Positions 33,900 to 42,478 of a stretch of 64,000 nucleotides of DNA are shown here, piece by piece (position 1 is the first letter of the stretch; the number at the start of each line of letters is the position of its first letter). Under the pieces are notes generated by a model, which searched no databases, was not told the DNA's origin, and saw only the letters and a program-made list of their open reading frames with translations. The translations under genes and the position numbers were made by a program. The DNA comes from an uncultured Limosilactobacillus sp. (GTDB taxonomy: Bacteria; Bacillota; Bacilli; Lactobacillales; Lactobacillaceae), in contig NZ_CAKPYE010000002.1 of assembly GCF_934202705.1 (NCBI RefSeq), positions 1 to 64,000 of the forward strand. Direction: 5' to 3'.

Positions 33900-35327
33900 A
33901 TGGATAATAATGGTCAACGCACCGTTACCATCAAAGCCCATCCATTCGACTGGCGCGATAAGATTGGGTACATGTTTGGTGATATCGGAAATAACTTCTC
34001 ATTTAACGTTGTTAACTCATTCTTAATGATCTTCTACACCAACGTTTACGGTTTAACTGGTTCACAAACTGCGATTGTGTTCCTGCTTGCTCGAATCGTT
34101 GACGCGATTTCTGACGTTGTTGTTGGACGACTTGTTGATAACAGTAAGCTACATAAACGTGGCCGGTTCATCCCATGGATGCAACGGATGCAATATCCAT
34201 TGTTAATTGCCTTAGTATTGCTCTTCGTTCCAATGGTTAAAGATTGGCCAATGGCAGCTAAGATGGCTTGGGTATGGGTTACTTATATTGCATGGGGTGT
34301 TCTTTACTCAACAGTTAACATTCCTTATGGTTCACTTGCTTCTGCCATTAGTAACAACCCAGATGACAAGACTTCCCTTTCCACTTGGCGTTCAATTGGT
34401 TCTGCTTTAGGTGGTTCAATTACTTCTTACGTTATCCCACTGTTCATCTACATTGGAGCAACCAAGAAGATTTCTGGAATTCGTTTCTTCCAAGTTGTAA
34501 TTGTTTGTGCCATCCTCGGTTGGATTTGTTATGAATTAACCATTCACATGACGACTGAACGTGTTCAAACTCACAAATCTGCTAAGATTGCTCTTTCACG
34601 CATTATGAAGTCAATGCTTGAAGACCGGGCTTTACTTGGCTTGGTATTAACAGACCTTGTCTTGGTTGTTAACCAAAACTTAGCCGGAACCATGATCACC
34701 TATGTTTACAATGACTACTTTAAGAACACCGCAGTTATGGGCTTGGCATTAGTTGTTAACACCGCAACGGTCATCCTACTTTCACCATTTAGTCATTACA
34801 TTGCCACCCGATTTGGTCGGCGGAATTCTTCAATTGTTGGTCTAATCGTTAGTTTCGTAGTTTACTTAGTATTATTTATTGTTCGGACCCACAATGCTTA
34901 TGTTTACTTAGCATTTATCTTTGTTGGTTCACTTGGTTTTGCCGTATTCAACCTACAAGTTTGGGCATTTATCACTGATGTTATTGATAACATTGAAGTA
35001 CGAACTGGTGACCGTGAAGACGGAATTGTTTATGGTGTGAACTCCTTTGCTCGTAAAGTTGCTCAAGCCATCGGTGGTGGTTTCGGTGGATTTATCCTGA
35101 GTTACATCGGCTACAAGTCATCAACTTCCGGTGGGGCTGATCAAACGATGCACACCATCAACGGTTTATACAGTGTGGCAACATTAGTTCCGGTTGTTTG
35201 TTCCTTACTAGCAATTCTCCTACTATTCTTCGTTTACCCACTTACTCGGGATAAAGTTCACGAAAATGGTCGCATTCTTGCGGAACGGCACGGTGCTGAT
35301 GCAGCGGAAGAGACATCAACTAAATAA
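33900..35327 (+). CDS. GPH-family sugar/glycoside cation symporter
   Basis: A 475-residue carrier of the glycoside-pentoside-hexuronide family with about 12 membrane segments, probably driven by H+ or Na+. The first segments (DKIGYMFGDIGNNFSFN, then VVVGRLVDNSKLHKRGRF with the conserved loop between helices 2 and 3) are typical of GPH carriers such as UidB, MelB and XynB. It heads the rightward operon divergent from GH31-uxaC-uidA, so the likely cargo is a uronic-acid-containing glycoside or oligosaccharide. A GGAGG site precedes the ATG and a terminator follows. Confidence 0.88.
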   Translation: MDNNGQRTVTIKAHPFDWRDKIGYMFGDIGNNFSFNVVNSFLMIFYTNVYGLTGSQTAIVFLLARIVDAISDVVVGRLVDNSKLHKRGRFIPWMQRMQYPLLIALVLLFVPMVKDWPMAAKMAWVWVTYIAWGVLYSTVNIPYGSLASAISNNPDDKTSLSTWRSIGSALGGSITSYVIPLFIYIGATKKISGIRFFQVVIVCAILGWICYELTIHMTTERVQTHKSAKIALSRIMKSMLEDRALLGLVLTDLVLVVNQNLAGTMITYVYNDYFKNTAVMGLALVVNTATVILLSPFSHYIATRFGRRNSSIVGLIVSFVVYLVLFIVRTHNAYVYLAFIFVGSLGFAVFNLQVWAFITDVIDNIEVRTGDREDGIVYGVNSFARKVAQAIGGGFGGFILSYIGYKSSTSGGADQTMHTINGLYSVATLVPVVCSLLAILLLFFVYPLTRDKVHENGRILAERHGADAAEETSTK

Positions 35328-35365
35328 GTTGCTATCCACTCAATTGATGGATGGTTAATCCGTTA

Positions 35366-35395
35366 GCGACTGGGATACAACCCAGTCGTTTTTTT
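35366..35395 (+). terminator. Terminator between the GPH and MATE genes
   Basis: CGACTGGG and CCCAGTCG pair perfectly around a 6-nt loop, followed by seven T. The MATE gene starts 34 bases later, so partial read-through is likely. Confidence 0.85.
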
Positions 35396-35428
35396 AACCA
35401 ACTACTTGAGGAGTGAGGTTCACAAATA

Positions 35429-36790
35429 ATGAATAATGATACGCTAGACCTTACAACCGGCAAACCGTTGATTAGAATTTTGCAATTTTCAACTCCGCTA
35501 ATTTTTGGAACTCTCTTCCAACAACTGTATAGTTTTGTTGATTCAATTATTGTCGGCCATTTTATTAGTGCCAATGCGCTTGGCGCGGTTGGTGCTACTT
35601 ACTCATTAAATTTCTTAATCATCGGCTTTGTTCAAAGTTTTTGTGTTGGATTAGGAATTCCAATTGCACAAAGTTTCGGTGCCCATCAAAAACGGGATTT
35701 ACAAAATTATTTTTGGAACGGATTCTACCTTAGCATTCTGATTAGTATTTTCTTTAGCGTATTGATGACTATCTTTACACAACCAATGCTAACAATGATG
35801 AAAACACCACAGCCATTACTACACGATGCCGTAGTGTTTATCAAACCACAGTTTTTATTTATCTGGGTAACCGTCTTATACAATTTTTCCGCTAGTGTAC
35901 TTCGTTCACTGGGCGATTCAAAAACGCCTTTTTATACATTAGTCTTAGCTAGTCTTTTAAACATTGTGATTGATATATTGCTCATCGGTGAGTTCCATTG
36001 GGGAGTAATTGGTGCGGCGGTTGCTACCATCGTTGCACAAACCATTAGTGGCCTGATGAATGTGATTTGGTTAGTCAAGACTTCTAGCATTATTAATTTT
36101 ACTCATCCGCAACTTAAATTTTCCGTTAAACACACTTGTCGACTCGCTTACATTGCCTTTCCAATGGGCATTGAATATTCAATTTCAGCGATTGGCGCCA
36201 TCATCATGCAATTTGCAATCAATAGCCTTGGCACAATCTATGTAGTCTCGCAAACTGCTGGTGAAAAAATTCGTCAAATGTTTACCTTACCAATTGAAAG
36301 CGTTGGGATGGGGATGTCAACATTCATTGGCCAAAATTTTGGTGCCCATAGTATGAAACGGATTCGTCAAGGACTTAAGGACGGGATGAAAATTCAGATC
36401 GTCTACTATGGTTGCTGTTTGGTGATCATTATGCTCTTTGCTAACCAGCTTTCCAGGTTAGTTATCGGTAATCACCCAGAATTAATCTATCTATCCAGCC
36501 TTTATTTGCGACTAATGAGTTGCACATTTTTCTTACATGGTACATTAATGATTTACCGTTACACATTACAGGGACTCGGCTTTAGCTTGCAAGCAATTTG
36601 GGCGGGCGTTAACGAACTTATCGGCCGTTCCGTGGTTAGTATCATTGCAATCAGCCTAAATAGCTTTATTGCTGTCTGTTTTATTAACCCAGTAGCTTGG
36701 GGATTGGCTGGCGGCTATTGTTGCTGGATGGTTTATCACCAACTGAAAAAAATTTCTTTTCCTTTTACAAGGCAGACAGATCTAGGGTAA
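35429..36790 (+). CDS. MATE-family efflux transporter
   Basis: A 453-residue multidrug and toxic compound extrusion carrier with 12 predicted membrane segments in two halves. PLIFGTLFQQLYSFVDSIIVG (first helix) and the repeated MGMSTFIGQNFGAH-type element in the second half are diagnostic. An AGGAGTGAGG site precedes the ATG. It lies inside the uronate island between the GPH carrier and the GntR regulator. One reading is that it exports toxic aglycones left by UidA; this is inference. Confidence 0.9.
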   Translation: MNNDTLDLTTGKPLIRILQFSTPLIFGTLFQQLYSFVDSIIVGHFISANALGAVGATYSLNFLIIGFVQSFCVGLGIPIAQSFGAHQKRDLQNYFWNGFYLSILISIFFSVLMTIFTQPMLTMMKTPQPLLHDAVVFIKPQFLFIWVTVLYNFSASVLRSLGDSKTPFYTLVLASLLNIVIDILLIGEFHWGVIGAAVATIVAQTISGLMNVIWLVKTSSIINFTHPQLKFSVKHTCRLAYIAFPMGIEYSISAIGAIIMQFAINSLGTIYVVSQTAGEKIRQMFTLPIESVGMGMSTFIGQNFGAHSMKRIRQGLKDGMKIQIVYYGCCLVIIMLFANQLSRLVIGNHPELIYLSSLYLRLMSCTFFLHGTLMIYRYTLQGLGFSLQAIWAGVNELIGRSVVSIIAISLNSFIAVCFINPVAWGLAGGYCCWMVYHQLKKISFPFTRQTDLG

Positions 36791-36835
36791 AATTCAAATA
36801 AATAATTTTTATAATAATCAAAGGAAGCATTCAGC

Positions 36836-37507
36836 ATGGACACTAATATTCGCAGAGATGCCTATGATCAAATTAAATATAAAATCATCCATTTTCACTA
36901 CCTCCCTGGGCAAAAAATATCTGAAAAAATGATTTCAGAATCACTAAATCTGGGACGAACGCCAGTCCGCGAAGCCCTTATTCGGATCGAGCGTGAAGGG
37001 TTAATTGAAGTCATTCCCCAAAGCGGGACTTACGTGACGATCATTAACCTTGCCACTGCAGAAAATGGCCGTTTCGTTCGCGAATGCATCGAACCAAAAA
37101 TCATGCTAGAAGCCATGACCAAACTTAACCAAAAGGGTTTAATGCACTTCTTGGTCAATATGCAAAAAGAGCGTGAGGCTGCCCAAGCAGAAGAGCCCGA
37201 TCACTTTTTTGATCTCGACCAGGATTTCCATCATGAATTCTATAAAATTGCTAGCAAGAACGATGTTTGGGATTGGCTCCAATTAAACAATACCCAATTA
37301 AATCGTTTTCGTCGCCTGCGTTTAAAAGCAACAGACTTAAATTGGCGCAAGTTAGTTGACCAACATCAACAACTATTAAAAGCCGTCCAGGAACAAAACG
37401 TAGATAATTTGGATTATTTGATTCATGCACATTTACACTTGATGCTCGAAGAGAAGGCTTTAGTAACCAACCAATTCCCGGCTTATTTTGGGATTGAACA
37501 TCATTAA
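36836..37507 (+). CDS. GntR-family regulator with FCD domain, candidate hexuronate repressor
   Basis: A 223-residue FadR-group regulator. The winged helix-turn-helix (about residues 5-72) includes KMISESLNLGRTPVREALIRI; the helical FCD ligand domain (about 80-215) shows metal-site-type residues such as the D and H in FDLDQDFHHEF and late HAHLHLM. FCD regulators commonly bind carboxylated sugars, for example ExuR and UxuR. It lies within the uronate island, so it is the best candidate to recognise the four CTGATATRTCAG copies. Start is the ATG behind AAAGGAAG. The DNA target is inferred. Confidence 0.88.
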   Translation: MDTNIRRDAYDQIKYKIIHFHYLPGQKISEKMISESLNLGRTPVREALIRIEREGLIEVIPQSGTYVTIINLATAENGRFVRECIEPKIMLEAMTKLNQKGLMHFLVNMQKEREAAQAEEPDHFFDLDQDFHHEFYKIASKNDVWDWLQLNNTQLNRFRRLRLKATDLNWRKLVDQHQQLLKAVQEQNVDNLDYLIHAHLHLMLEEKALVTNQFPAYFGIEHH

Positions 37508-37584
37508 AGAAGGTGGTAATTATAATCCTTTTCAGAAAAATTGTAATCGTCCCCATTGAATTTAATCAATAAAAGGAGAACATT

Positions 37585-39153
37585 ATGTCAAACGAATTTA
37601 AAAATGAATATTGGACTGTCACTGCCGGTGATCTTTCAAAAAAGCGCACACCATTGAACGCACCACAAACTACTGACCACCCGACTGACGATGCCGCAAA
37701 AATTGTTGTCGACCCTTCGCAGAAATTTCAAGATTGGTTAGGCGCGGGAGCTGCAATTACCGACTCCACCGCTAAGTTGATCTGGAACCAAAGCACTGAG
37801 CAACGAAACCAGTTGCTTCATGAACTATTCGATCCAGAGCAAGGGGCGTTCTCCATGATTCGCGTACCTATGGCCTCATGTGACTTCCAAAGCCAAGATA
37901 AATACTATTCCTACGATGATGTCCCATTTGGTGAACATGATCATGACTTAGCGCACTTCTCAATTGGTACGGGAACCCCTGGTGCACCAGACGCGACTAA
38001 GGATCTTAAGTACATCGTGCCAGTTCTTCAAGAAATTGTGAAAATCAATCCAGCCATTAAAATCATTAGTTCACCTTGGTCTGGACCAGCTTGGTTAAAA
38101 AATACCGGTCACTTAAGCCAAGGTGGTCGGCTACGCTTCGGTGAATACACTGGTAATGGATTTGCTCATAAAGATCACTTTGAAGCAGTCTATGCTAATT
38201 ACTTTGTGAAGTATATTGATGCTTATGCTAGCTATGGTATTCCAATTTACGGCTTAACCATTCAAAATGAGCCCTCAAATGCTGCTAAATGGCCGGCCAT
38301 GATTTGGACATTTAAGCAATTAGCTGAATTTGGTTACAAGTACCTGCGACCGCTCTTAGATGAGACCCATCCTGACGTTAAACTTTACTACTGGGATGGT
38401 TCACTCAACGTCCTTGACAAACCACTGTCTGAATACATTACACCACAGGAAGCGAGTGCCTTTGATGGATTTGCTTTCCATACTTACGACGGTCCCTACA
38501 CTAGTCTCTTCAAAGTGAGCCGCGAATATCCAAACTGGAAGCTAGCAATGACTGAACGGCGTTGCCTGTACTCCGATACCGTTGAAGATGCTTCACACAT
38601 CATGTTTGGTTTAATCGGTAACTGGTTAGTTCGCAATGGCTTGAACTTTATTACCCTCTGGAATCTTGCGTTAGATGAACGCGGGTTACCGAACGCCGCC
38701 GGTTCCACTGGTCGGCGTGGGGTCATCACAATTGATCATACAACTGGTAAAGTACAACGGAATCTCGAATACTATATGCTGCGCAACTTATCACAAGACA
38801 TTCCGGTTGGCGCAGTGCGGATCGGTTCATCTAGCTACTCACCAGATGGTTACACCGGTGGCATTTCCTCCACTGCCTTCTTAAGCGATGACGGATCAAT
38901 TGCAGTGCAGCTTTATAACCCAACTGGTCAAGAATTACCGGCAAGTTTATACATTAACGGCCATTCAACCAAGTGGCAAAACGTAATGGTCCCAGCTTGG
39001 GGAACCGTTACTGTTCATAAATCTAACGGGTCAATGAACGAAAGTAACCCTCGGCCAGATGAAGAATTTGAATTAAACCCAACCAAGCTGGGCCTTTCTG
39101 ATGATAAGGCTCCTGGTAAGGGCATTAACGCCAAGAAAAATAATTTAGTATAG
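37585..39153 (+). CDS. GH30 glycosidase, intracellular
   Basis: A 522-residue family 30 glycosidase with a TIM barrel (about residues 45-425) and a C-terminal beta domain. Acid/base Glu229 is in LTIQNEPSNA and nucleophile Glu324 in AMTERRC, both typical. Family members act on beta-glucosides, beta-xylosides, beta-fucosides or beta-glucuronides. No signal peptide is present, so it works on imported material. It follows the FCD regulator and ends with a strong terminator. The C-terminal 30 residues are polar and probably disordered. The exact substrate is unknown. Confidence 0.85.
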   Translation: MSNEFKNEYWTVTAGDLSKKRTPLNAPQTTDHPTDDAAKIVVDPSQKFQDWLGAGAAITDSTAKLIWNQSTEQRNQLLHELFDPEQGAFSMIRVPMASCDFQSQDKYYSYDDVPFGEHDHDLAHFSIGTGTPGAPDATKDLKYIVPVLQEIVKINPAIKIISSPWSGPAWLKNTGHLSQGGRLRFGEYTGNGFAHKDHFEAVYANYFVKYIDAYASYGIPIYGLTIQNEPSNAAKWPAMIWTFKQLAEFGYKYLRPLLDETHPDVKLYYWDGSLNVLDKPLSEYITPQEASAFDGFAFHTYDGPYTSLFKVSREYPNWKLAMTERRCLYSDTVEDASHIMFGLIGNWLVRNGLNFITLWNLALDERGLPNAAGSTGRRGVITIDHTTGKVQRNLEYYMLRNLSQDIPVGAVRIGSSSYSPDGYTGGISSTAFLSDDGSIAVQLYNPTGQELPASLYINGHSTKWQNVMVPAWGTVTVHKSNGSMNESNPRPDEEFELNPTKLGLSDDKAPGKGINAKKNNLV

Positions 39154-39157
39154 TTAT

Positions 39158-39195
39158 AAAAAGAGGTTGAGCATTTTATTGCTCAACCCCTTTTT
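39158..39195 (+). terminator. Terminator of the GPH-MATE-GntR-GH30 operon
   Basis: AAAAAGAGGTTGAGCA pairs with TGCTCAACCCCTTTTT (one mismatch) around a 6-nt loop. Confidence 0.9.
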
Positions 39196-39264
39196 CATGT
39201 CCCGATAATTATCGCAGATTTCGCCAAAGCGAACCTCGACTCTGTTGCCTCAACACGATGATCA

Positions 39265-39426
39265 TCACTCTAAAGTGCATAAAAAAAGCGATATTAACCG
39301 GTTGATCGATGACCAACGAACAACATCTTGTTCAGCGATGAAATCAAATTCCACTGGAATGGTCGTCAATATCGTGTCAAGTTGCTTCCCGGGCAATTGG
39401 CCACCATGTAACTTAATTATTGCCAT
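39265..39426 (-). pseudogene. Relic of a PAS/DUF438-type protein
   Basis: A 53-codon reading frame whose KLHGGQLPGKQLDTILTTIP and following VEFDFIAEQDVVRW look like the linker and first PAS strand of DUF438/PAS proteins (usual form ...LNAIFNTLPVDITFVDENDVVRYFS). The frame breaks after RWSSINR and no remaining domain is recognisable, so I take it as a truncated remnant. A GGAG lies 4 bases before the ATG. It lies in the 300-base gap between GH30 and usp, which otherwise holds only terminators. Confidence 0.5.
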
Positions 39427-39435
39427 TTTTCTCCA

Positions 39436-39470
39436 AAAAAGAGGCCTCGCTACGCAAGAACCCCCCTTCT
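39436..39470 (-). terminator. Probable terminator of the usp gene
   Basis: On the minus strand a G-U-rich stem (AGGGGGTT with GGCCTCT) is followed by TTTTTT, 12 bases after the stop. The pairing is imperfect. Confidence 0.45.
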
Positions 39471-39481
39471 TCAAATGGTAA

Positions 39482-39958
39482 TTATTTGACATCTAATTGC
39501 TTGTTGTCAGTCGCTGTCCGAACTACCAGTACATCACAAGGTGCATTTCGTTTCACAAATGAGGTCACAGAACCAACCATTGCGCGTTGTAAACGTGACA
39601 TTCCACTGGCCCCCATGATCAATAAATCATTTTTGTGGTCTTTTGGAAAATCAAACGCAATCACCGTTTTCGGATTGCCAAGCCGAATGTGAATATCAAT
39701 GTTATCGAAATCATTATTTTGCTTAACCTTTTTAAGCAAATCCTTTAGATAATCAGTGGCCTTATCTACCAACTGGTAAGCAATACTACCATCTGACATT
39801 CCGGCAAAATTATACGCCATCGCACGTGTATCAACAACATTCAGCACGTCAATATGGGCATCATTACGCTTAGCGGAAATAACTGCCTTTGCTAACGCTT
39901 CTTCTGCTTGCTTAGAGCCATCTACCGGCACCAAAATATTCTCGTATCCTTGATCCAT
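39482..39958 (-). CDS. Universal stress protein, UspA family
   Basis: A 158-residue single-domain Usp protein; such proteins bind ATP and accumulate under stress. The start region is the usual YENILVPVDGSKQAEEAL, and the ATP-binding signature G-2X-G-9X-G-S is visible near residues 118-132 as GASGMSRLQRAMVGS. The ATG at 39958 lies 9 bases after GGAGG; the longer ORF to 39982 has no such site. Monocistronic, divergent from the Lrp regulator. Confidence 0.92.
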   Translation of the reverse strand: MDQGYENILVPVDGSKQAEEALAKAVISAKRNDAHIDVLNVVDTRAMAYNFAGMSDGSIAYQLVDKATDYLKDLLKKVKQNNDFDNIDIHIRLGNPKTVIAFDFPKDHKNDLLIMGASGMSRLQRAMVGSVTSFVKRNAPCDVLVVRTATDNKQLDVK

Positions 39959-40161
39959 AATCAACTGCCTCCAATCAATCAACTATTGCTACTATTTTAC
40001 CACATTTATTTTATTTCAATGTATTAATAACCTGGCGGATTAACGCATCGCAAACGAAAATTGACTTCACTTATAAAGTAGCATACAATCAATACTAATT
40101 AAGAACTTAATTATATTAAGTTTGCGTCGGCTAACACTTTCTTTATTGTGAGGACTACTTA

Positions 40162-40605
40162 ATGGATCAAATCGATAAAAAAATTCTCAACATGCTCCAG
40201 GCAAACGCACGTGTTTCACTAAAGGAGCTTTCTAAGGCCTGTTTTATTTCATCACCGGCGATCGCCGCACGTATTACTAAAATGGAAGAATCCGGTATTA
40301 TCACTGGGTACCACACCAGTATCGACCGCGAACAGCTTAACTACCATGTCAAAGCCTTCATCATGGTTCAATTAGAGCCCAATCAAAAGGATGAATTTTA
40401 TCCCTATATTCAATCAATCCCTAACGTGATCGAATGCAATTGCATTACCGGTGATTACTCAGAAGTGATGGAAGTCGTCTTCCCATCAACCAAAGATTTA
40501 GATGACTTCATCAATGAGATTCAAAAGCGCTTTGGAAAAACCAGTACGCAAATTGTGTTTTCCACCAGTGTGGAGCACCGGGGCGTCAAATTAGATGATC
40601 ATTAA
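40162..40605 (+). CDS. Lrp/AsnC-family transcription regulator
   Basis: A 147-residue regulator with an N-terminal helix-turn-helix (DKKILNMLQANARVSLKELS through PAIAARITKMEESGII, residues 4-50) and a C-terminal RAM domain (about 65-140) that senses amino acids and forms octamers. The ATG follows a weak GAGGA site. It is divergent from usp and convergent with the pepF-symporter operon, sharing a bidirectional terminator. Targets unknown; amino-acid transport next door is suggestive only. Confidence 0.9.
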   Translation: MDQIDKKILNMLQANARVSLKELSKACFISSPAIAARITKMEESGIITGYHTSIDREQLNYHVKAFIMVQLEPNQKDEFYPYIQSIPNVIECNCITGDYSEVMEVVFPSTKDLDDFINEIQKRFGKTSTQIVFSTSVEHRGVKLDDH

Positions 40606-40607
40606 TT

Positions 40608-40662
40608 AAACAGTGCTTGCTAACCTGCCATTTGAAAATGGTCGGCTAACAAGCACTGTTTT
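40608..40662. terminator. Bidirectional terminator, long near-perfect palindrome
   Basis: About 26 bp on each arm pair with only four non-Watson-Crick positions: AAACAGTGCTTG at one end with CAAGCACTGTTT at the other, CCATTT-AAATGG at the tip. T runs occur on both strands. It serves lrp and pepF, and the pepF stop codon overlaps its edge. Confidence 0.85.
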
Positions 40663-42478
40663 ATTCATCACTTAACAATGCTTCAATCTGATCAAGACGT
40701 TGGGCAAAAACATGAAGGGCATCTTCAAGGTACTGTCCATTAGTAACATCTACACCAGCGTTCTTTAAAATCGTGATTGGATCGGCCGAACCACCGGCCT
40801 TTAAGAAGGCTAAATAACGCTCTAACGCTCCCGATTGCTTCGTCCAAACTTGTTCCGATAAGGTCGTTGCAATCGCCCACGATGTTGCATATTGGTAAAC
40901 GTAATAATTCATGTAGAAATGCGGAACATATGCCCAGGCTTGAGTATCAGTCCCCACTAGCTTAACCGCTGGACCATAATATTTTTCAACTAGTTGGCGA
41001 TTCATCTGATCTAAGTAATCTGCAGTTAACGTCCGTCCAGCCTGCTGTTCACGATAAGCGGTGTTTTCAAATTCAGCAAATTGCGTTTGGCGATAAATGG
41101 AACCAATAAACCCGTTGATTGATTGCTCCAAAATGAATATTTGAAGTTGCCGATCATCCTGATACTTATCTAGTAAATACTCAGTCAAAATGTTTTCGTT
41201 AAACGTAGAGGCCACTTCTGCTAAAAAGATTGGTGCATCCGCATATTCCGATGGTTGAACATGCTGGCTAAACCAACTATGCATTGCATGACCAGATTCA
41301 TGTGCCAAAACAAAGGTGCTATATAGTTTATCAGTCCAATTTAATAATATAAACGGATTAGCTTGATAAACACTCACTTGATAACCACCAGACCGTTTAC
41401 CACGATTTTCTGCAGCATCAATCCATCGGTGATCAAACTCTTCGTGGAGCCCCTTTAAGTAATCCGGGCCCATTATTTGCATTGCCTGCAGAACCATCTG
41501 CTTACCTTGTTGGAAGGTAGTCCGCAATCGATCACGACCTGCTAATGGCACTCCAATATCGTATTGATAGAAGGGATCTAAATGAAGGGCGCGTTTCTTA
41601 ATTGAGTACCACCGATGCGCTAGATCTAGATGCTGATTAACTTTGTTAACTAACGTGTCATAAACCTGCTCATCAATCTGGTTAACAGATAAAGCAGCCT
41701 GCCGGGCACTTTGATAGTGCCGCAGCTCCGCAAGTGAATTACGACTATCAATAAAATTATTCAGTGTTGCCGCAAACGTATTACGTAATTCATGGTATGG
41801 CTTTTGGTATGCCATCGTCGCTGCTTTCCGCACTTCACGGTCTAAGGACTCCGTAAATTGACTCCGGTTGCCATGCGTTAGTTCCACCCAGTTGCCATGC
41901 TCATCTTTAATCTTGCCAAAGTGCAAATCAGCATCATTTAAAGTGTTGTAAATCGTTTCGGCACTGTCCAGTGAACGACTCAGTTGACTAACCAGCTGTT
42001 CCTCGTTGGCGGTAAGAACATGACCTTTTTGGAGCCGGATTTGTTGCAAAGCAAACTTAAATTCTGCTAATTGAGGAATTTTGGTTAACCATCGATCCAG
42101 TTTTTCCTTTGGAATCGCGACAATTTCTGGATCCATGAATGACAAAGCGGTCTCAATCTTAGTGGCCGCAGTTGCTGCCTCACCGTATAATTCGGTTGCT
42201 TGAGCATTCGTCGTATCACTGTCGCGGCGTAAGAAAGCATAAACGTACTCACGCTCCAACTCTTCATTAATTTGTTTAATCATTTGGAGAGCCTTAAGCA
42301 AAGTCTGACCATTATTCCTGGCTAGTGCTCCTGCTAGCTCATGGACAGTTTGAGCACGCTTCACAGTCGCACTTAACTGTGCTTGCATGGTTTGATCATT
42401 CGGGTACAAAAGGGTCAAATCCCACTTCAATTCACTTGGAACCTGATCCCGTGTCGGTAATTGGTGCTGTTCATTCAT
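40661..42478 (-). CDS. pepF: Oligoendopeptidase F-like M3B metallopeptidase
   Basis: A 605-residue cytosolic zinc peptidase that trims oligopeptides. The HExxH motif lies in VLAHESGHAMHSWFS (about residue 395), with the third ligand region LAEVASTFNE about 28 residues on, as in M3 enzymes. Length matches LAB PepF (about 600). Its ATG overlaps the stop codon of the upstream symporter gene (TAATG), so translation is coupled. Several paralogues may exist in the genome. Confidence 0.92.
   Translation of the reverse strand: MNEQHQLPTRDQVPSELKWDLTLLYPNDQTMQAQLSATVKRAQTVHELAGALARNNGQTLLKALQMIKQINEELEREYVYAFLRRDSDTTNAQATELYGEAATAATKIETALSFMDPEIVAIPKEKLDRWLTKIPQLAEFKFALQQIRLQKGHVLTANEEQLVSQLSRSLDSAETIYNTLNDADLHFGKIKDEHGNWVELTHGNRSQFTESLDREVRKAATMAYQKPYHELRNTFAATLNNFIDSRNSLAELRHYQSARQAALSVNQIDEQVYDTLVNKVNQHLDLAHRWYSIKKRALHLDPFYQYDIGVPLAGRDRLRTTFQQGKQMVLQAMQIMGPDYLKGLHEEFDHRWIDAAENRGKRSGGYQVSVYQANPFILLNWTDKLYSTFVLAHESGHAMHSWFSQHVQPSEYADAPIFLAEVASTFNENILTEYLLDKYQDDRQLQIFILEQSINGFIGSIYRQTQFAEFENTAYREQQAGRTLTADYLDQMNRQLVEKYYGPAVKLVGTDTQAWAYVPHFYMNYYVYQYATSWAIATTLSEQVWTKQSGALERYLAFLKAGGSADPITILKNAGVDVTNGQYLEDALHVFAQRLDQIEALLSDE

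Noticed and set aside
39959..40161. Lacto-usp type RNA upstream of usp
   Set aside because: The gap is AT-rich and I could not see a convincing conserved structure; a covariance model search would decide.
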